Part shown: positions 10,766-14,413 of the stretch, piece after piece
Layout: each line of letters starts with the position of its first letter
How positions within the stretch are numbered: position 1 is the stretch's first letter
Assembly (NCBI GenBank): GCA_026770575.1
Contig: MU657295.1
Span: 32,735-47,147, forward strand
DNA from: Pelagophyceae sp. CCMP2097
Taxonomy: Eukaryota > Sar > Pelagophyceae
Length of the DNA: 14,413 nt
Direction: 5' to 3'
Position numbers and translations under genes: made by a program
The notes under the pieces: generated by a model
What the model saw: only the letters and a program-made list of their open reading frames with translations
Told to the model about the DNA's origin: nothing
Databases searched by the model: none

Positions 10766-11301
10766 GGTCGCCGGCCCGACGCAACCCGCGAAAGGCGCGC
10801 CAACGCAGCGTATACGGTGCGCACGTGCGGGCGCGGAACTGTGGCCGTCCGCCGGAACCGGAGTCCAGTTTCCGCCCGACGTTTCTGAATTCGGCGATGG
10901 CGCATTTCTTCAAATCCACAGTTGGCGCACTCTTCAAATCCACTGACTTCTCGGTATTCCGACTTCGAACCTTGGTTCCTGAACCTGTGGAGCCTCTCCT
11001 CTGGAGGCGACGAGGCGCCCAGATTGGGCATGGGCGGCGAGGCAGACCCGCGACTGAATCGCCCTCTCGAACGCGCGCCGTGGCTCCTCTGAACCAGAGC
11101 CGTCCATCACCGCGAAGAAGAACCTGAACCTGTGGAGCCTCTCTCCTCAGGCTGGAGGCGGCCAGATTTGGGCATGGACGGCGAGGCAGACCCGCGCTTG
11201 AACCGTCCTCGAACGCGCGCTGTGGCTCCTCTGAACCGGAGGAGCAATCCATCGCCGCGAAGAAGAACCCCCTTTGACGGCCCTTCAGGAACTCAAGTTA
11301 T
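10766..11301. other. Spacer upstream of the carrier gene, with tandem repeats
   Basis: It contains the 145-bp duplication described separately and, at 10898-10945, a roughly 25-bp unit repeated twice (TGGCGCA...CTTCAAATCCAC). ORFs cross it on both strands, but their repeated peptides simply mirror the DNA repeats and match nothing I know. The promoter of the carrier gene should lie just right of 10765. Confidence 0.5.
10978..11267. repeat. 145-bp direct tandem duplication
   Basis: Copies 10978-11122 and 11123-11267 both begin CCTGAACCTGTGGAGCCTCT and end CGCGAAGAAGAA. Shared inner blocks include GGCGAGGCAGACCCGCG and GTGGCTCCTCTGAACC. Scattered substitutions and small indels show that the duplication is not recent. 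Confidence 0.9.
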
Positions 11302-11853
11302 CTACATCGAGGTGCGGAACGGGTGTTCTTGCAGCCAGCGCCGGTTGCGCACCGCCGCCTGGGTAGGTTGTGCCGCCGTGGTAGCGTGCGCCGCCGTGGT
11401 AGCGTGCGCCGCCGTGGCCGAGGGTTCCGTCGGTCGCTCGCGGCGGACCTCGGTGGCGGCGGCGCGATCCGCCTGCAGATCGACGGCGTCCGAACGCGCC
11501 GCGCACGCCTGCACCGCGGCGCCGGGCCACCGCGGCGCGGCGCCCATCAACGAGGCGCGCGGGCGCGGCGATCGCGCTGCGGCGCGTCCGTCGGCGGCGA
11601 CGTCACGTGCCGCGCACGGCACGTCCGCAGGCCGTGGTGCCAGAGCCGCCGCGGCGGCGTCCGCGCGCGCGGCGTCCGCGGCTTGGGCCTCGAGCTCGGC
11701 GGCCTCGCGGTCCTCGCGCTCGGCCGCTGCGTCGCGCCGTTCCTCTTCGGCGAGCGCCTTCAAAGCGGCCGCGCGCGCCGCCGCCCGCGCGAGGCGCGCC
11801 GAAGCCGCGGCGGCGCGCGAATCGAGCCGCGCCGCCCCGGTCGTCGGCCCCAT
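11302..11853 (-). CDS. Possible Ala-rich coiled-coil protein (183 aa)
   Basis: Single-exon ORF from an ATG at 11853 to a TAG. Residues about 8-70 mix Ala with Arg, Glu and Asp in a helix-friendly pattern (ALKALAEEERRDAAAERED), so a coiled coil is plausible. The C-terminal part repeats AAHATT twice from an 18-bp DNA duplication (11372-11407) and ends RWLQEHPFRTSM. No known domain is visible. High GC keeps the opposite strand open as well (11132-11923, plus), so openness alone proves little. I prefer this frame because its amino-acid mix looks like protein. It may be one exon of a larger gene. Confidence 0.35.
   Translation of the reverse strand: MGPTTGAARLDSRAAAASARLARAAARAAALKALAEEERRDAAAEREDREAAELEAQAADAARADAAAAALAPRPADVPCAARDVAADGRAAARSPRPRASLMGAAPRWPGAAVQACAARSDAVDLQADRAAATEVRRERPTEPSATAAHATTAAHATTAAQPTQAAVRNRRWLQEHPFRTSM
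11372..11425. repeat. 18-bp tandem repeat
   Basis: GCCGCCGTGGTAGCGTGC occurs at 11372-11389 and 11390-11407, with a diverging third unit after that. It lies inside the Ala-rich ORF and encodes its AAHATT repeats on the minus strand. Confidence 0.8.
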
Positions 11854-12634
11854 AGCGCGCCGCGTGGCGTTGTTCCCATATCTTTCCCAGAAAGTTCTGG
11901 GTTTTCCGACCGATGGACCGTAAAGAAATATGGCGTTTCGTGCGCCACGGAGGCCCCGACGCTCAGGCGAGACAGCGTCGCTCGAAGGTATACGGCCATG
12001 GGCGTGACACTATAGGCACAGTCGACGCTTTGACCCGGACAAACAACAAATGTGTATATAATACCTCCGTACCCGGTAATTCCATCTCTTTTGCCAGGGA
12101 GACGGGCACGGAGGTATATATATATACATTGTAGCGTCTTGGTCGTCTGTTTCTCTCTCTGGTTGCAGCCGAGAGAAGTCACCACTACTAGTACACAGCG
12201 GCGAGGAACGCGCGACAACGCTTTCACGCGATTTGTGACGAAAAAAAACGAAGCGCGAAGTCAAAATTGCGCAATTTGCATGCTTCTCTCTCGAGATTAT
12301 TTCGAGGCGTCACGTGACATTGGCCCAGACAGAAGAGAGCGCCTCCTGACGCGAATCGCACAGGCGGCCGGTGTCGTGCGGGCGGTGCCGGGCGTAGCCT
12401 CGCGTCGATGTCAGGCTCGCTCGTAGCGGGTCCGAGCATGTGCTCTTGTGGAAAAGGCCAAAATTTGGGTTGTTCTTAACCCGCTGGTGCCTATTAGGGC
12501 TCACACTGAGCTCGAGGAATTGACTCTGAGTAGAAGAATACATCGCGTTGAGTTGAACAGTTGTTGACCGCCACAAGCTACAGGGTCCTTCGCGTGGCGC
12601 CGCGCCCCGAGAGGAGGCGTCGTCTAGAGAGGCC
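11854..12634. promoter_or_regulatory. AT-richer divergent spacer with palindromic sites
   Basis: This lies between the minus Ala-rich ORF and the plus EF-hand gene. It has a CCCAGAA-AG-TTCTGGG dyad (11886-11901) resembling a heat-shock half-pair, TATATA runs within a foldback element (12046-12132), a 14-bp perfect palindrome AAATTGCGCAATTT (12264-12277), and GTCACGTGAC (12309-12318), a 10-bp palindrome with a CACGTG G-box core. G-box cores are commonly bound by bHLH or bZIP factors; binding here is inference. No exon is supported. Confidence 0.45.
12046..12132. mobile_element. MITE-like foldback element
   Basis: Arms 12046-12074 and 12104-12132 are imperfect inverted repeats of 29 nt. They share TATACCTCCGT-x-CCC in the inner part apart from one base and an alternating TA tract in the outer part, with a 29-nt loop. 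It is 87 bp with no coding capacity. No clear target-site duplication is seen, so a simple hairpin or TATA-bearing promoter remains possible. Confidence 0.45.
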
Positions 12635-14126
12635 ATGGAGGACTACCTCGCGGGGGCCTCGCAGACGCGACCGCGGCGCAGCAGGTGCGCAGGCCTGTTT
12701 GCGAGAGAAGCGGGTCTGGGCGCACAACGTTGCGAATACGGTCGTCGTCGTTTTAGCTTCAACGGCACGGGCTTCGCGCGGACGTCGCGCGGGTCGCGGG
12801 ACTACGGCGACGCGGGGGCGCCGGCCGCCGGCGTCGTGCACGGCAGCCTCGGCGCCAAGCACGTGCGTGTTTTTTAGCCGCCGCCGCGGGCAAAGGCGCT
12901 GCGCTGCCGCACCGTCGCGTGGCCCGCGCTCGCGGGCCGCGGCGTTTGCGGCCTTCGCGGCGCTGCGGGTTCCTTGAACGGATTTCTTCCGTGTGGCGTG
13001 AGTGTAAACGCGCGTAGGCTGAAAAAATGAAAGAGACTCGGCGCCGAGCCTCGTTCGACAGAATGGCATGCGGCGCCGGCGACGGCCACCTCACCGACAT
13101 GTGCGTATATAGAGACGTGGGGAGGAGGCCGGCCGCGATACGGTTGTCGGCCTCGCGGCGGCAGTTGCGAAGACCCGCCTCCGTTTAGGCTCAAGGAGGG
13201 CCTCATCTCGGCGGCGGGTCTCGACGCGTGCTGCACGCCGCTGGCGAAGATGATCGCCGTTTTGACTTCTGCAAAAGAGAAAGCGTGAGTCTGCTTGTCT
13301 GCAAAAGAGAAAGCTTGTCTGCTTGATTCGGATCTTCCGGCGGGCCTCGGATTTCCCGGCGGGCCTCGGATTGGGCGGGCCCCAAGACGCGCTTCGTAGG
13401 ATGACTGCGGACCAGATCTTCAAGTACTTTGACACGGACGGCAACGGCAAGATCACCGCCATCGAGTTCAAGGCCGCGTTTGAGAGCTTGGACAAGGCCC
13501 GCTTTAACATGACCGACGAGGAAATTACTGCGCTGGTGCAGACCTTTGACAACGACGGCGACGGTGCGTTTGCGATGGATCCCGGGCCGCCTGACTTTGC
13601 CTTTGCAGGTTATGTCTCGATGGAAGAATTCAAAGATTTCTGCTACAACAAAATCCCGGGCGTCGCCTGGCGCGCGGAAAAGCTCCGCACCATTAGAAGC
13701 TCGTTGAACGATTTGAAGACGGAACGCATGCCCGCGATTGCAATCTCTTCGTCGCAGTCGACGACGAAAATGGGCACTTTACTCTCCGCCCGTGGAGCCG
13801 ACTTGGCCGCGGACTTACAAGCTTTCCACGTTTCCCACGACGGCCACGCTTCTGCGACCGACGCGGCCGACGCGCCCGCGCCCGCGCCCGACGCGCCCGC
13901 GCCGGCGCCCGATTCGCAGACCGCGGCCAAGGAGGCAAAGGCCGCCGCAAAGGAGCCGGCGCCCTCTTTAAATGCTTCTAAGGCGGCGGCGCCAAAAGCG
14001 GCGCCAAAGGCCGCGGCGGCCAAGGCCGCGGCCAAGGTCGCGCCCGCACCGAGGCAGGCCGCCAAGCCCAAAGCTCCGAGCACGCCGTCGCGGGGGGCCG
14101 CGCTGAATGCACTGCCGCCAGTATAA
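12635..14126 (+). CDS. Two-EF-hand protein with basic Ala/Pro/Lys tail
   Basis: Probable calcium sensor; partner and location unknown. Exons are 12635-12684, 12757-12862, 13018-13100, 13189-13284, 13400-13563 and 13609-14126, giving 338 aa with all phases consistent. Residues 1-112 match no domain I know; they include KETRRRASFDRMACG and LKEGLISAAGLDACC. EF-hand 1 is D123-T-D-G-N-G-K-I-T-A-I-E134 and EF-hand 2 is D162-N-D-G-D-G-Y-V-S-M-E-E173; both have full ligand sets. FCYNKIPGVAWRAEKLR follows. From residue 248 the tail is repetitive Ala/Pro then Ala/Lys, like an H1 or linker tail. The EF-hand exons are secure; exons 1-4 rest on splice-site and phase agreement only. Intron 5 (45 nt) interrupts the second EF loop, has no stop, and its retention keeps frame. 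Confidence 0.8.
13268..13325 (+). repeat. Duplicated exon 4 end and donor of the EF-hand gene
   Basis: Copies 13268-13297 and 13298-13325 share TCTGCAAAAGAGAAAGC and end TCTGCTTG. The first has the donor AAAGC|GTGAGT; the second reads AAAGC|TTGTCT and has lost the GT. Further on in the same intron, CCGGCGGGCCTCGGATT is also doubled (13337-13353, 13356-13372). Confidence 0.85.
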
Positions 14127-14413
14127 ATGCGCTGCCGCCGGTTCAGCGCCGCTCAACGGCCGCGCCGCCACCGCGACGCGCCGTCGCTCTTATTTAATTG
14201 TCCCCACTCCAGCACGGGGACCCACAAGTGCACTAGTGGGCTGAAGTGGGCCAGCCGACACCCGCCTGCAATTGCAAAGCCCTTTTTGAGGACCCGAAGG
14301 GTCCTTGCCGTTTATTCAACGTCAGTTTACGGCAAGGGCCCTTCGGGTCCTTTGATTGAAGGATTACCAGGGGCAATTTAATGTTGACTCTGTTTTTAAA
14401 AAAACATCATTAA
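14127..14413. other. 3' flank of the EF-hand gene
   Basis: No ORF of interest. It holds a strong hairpin at 14289-14351 and then an AT-rich end with an A-run at 14398-14404. Transcript 3' end formation could occur in this stretch, but I see no canonical AATAAA. Confidence 0.5.
14289..14351. repeat. 23-bp near-perfect inverted repeat (hairpin)
   Basis: Arms 14289-14311 and 14329-14351 pair over 23 positions. The single non-Watson-Crick position would be a G-U pair in one RNA orientation. The loop is 17 nt. Arm core: GGACCCGAAGGG. It could be a foldback element, a small-RNA precursor or a 3'-end hairpin. Confidence 0.85.

Noticed and set aside
11132..11923. 263-aa plus-strand ORF
   Set aside because: It runs from the 145-bp repeat through the antisense of the Ala-rich ORF. 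Its Ala/Ser/Arg composition follows GC skew, and it ends in the AT-richer spacer without a domain.
12863..13017. Extra exon between EF-hand gene exons 2 and 3
   Set aside because: GTGCGTGTTTTTTAG would make a 15-nt intron, too short to splice. Joining 12862 to 13018 keeps frame without it.

Overview
The window is nuclear DNA from a eukaryote with small, intron-dense genes. Coding parts are GC-rich, introns are mostly 45-250 nt, and genes are packed on both strands. I could join exons into full-length proteins of known families for five genes, plus an EF-hand gene whose frame is consistent from end to end. Introns mostly end in TAG and about half begin with GTGCG, an unusual donor. Mitochondrial presequences, a six-bladed KCTD-kelch protein and this intron style suggest a stramenopile alga, perhaps pelagophyte-like. 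That placement is inference; no rRNA or organelle marker is present.

Layout. 1-1088 (minus): the 3'-open part of a gene for a Trp-motif repeat protein. 1089-2819: repeat-rich, lower-GC DNA with no gene I can support. 2820-3450 (plus): RNA polymerase I subunit RPA12, four exons. 3465-5271 (minus): glycine C-acetyltransferase (2-amino-3-ketobutyrate CoA ligase), five exons. 5435-7288 (plus): SDR-type L-threonine 3-dehydrogenase, eight exons. 7413-9014 (minus): BTB/KCTD-kelch protein. 9473-10765 (minus): mitochondrial carrier, five exons. 10766-11301: spacer with a 145-bp tandem duplication. 11302-11853 (minus): possible Ala-rich coiled-coil protein. 11854-12634: AT-richer spacer with a short foldback element and palindromes. 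12635-14126 (plus): two-EF-hand protein with a basic Ala/Pro/Lys tail, six exons. 14127-14413: 3' flank with a near-perfect 23-bp hairpin.

Functional core. The two enzymes that convert L-threonine to glycine and acetyl-CoA in mitochondria lie head to head, with only 163 bp between their start codons. Both have N-termini that look like mitochondrial presequences. This is a eukaryotic counterpart of the bacterial kbl-tdh pairing, but with the epimerase-like (SDR) dehydrogenase and a divergent layout.

Structural theme. Short tandem duplications recur in and next to introns: a duplicated acceptor in GCAT, a duplicated donor edge in the EF-hand gene, a duplicated stop/3' end in the kelch gene, a strict 14-bp array in an RPA12 intron and a 16-17-bp array in a TDH intron. 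All splice models are manual and have no transcript support.
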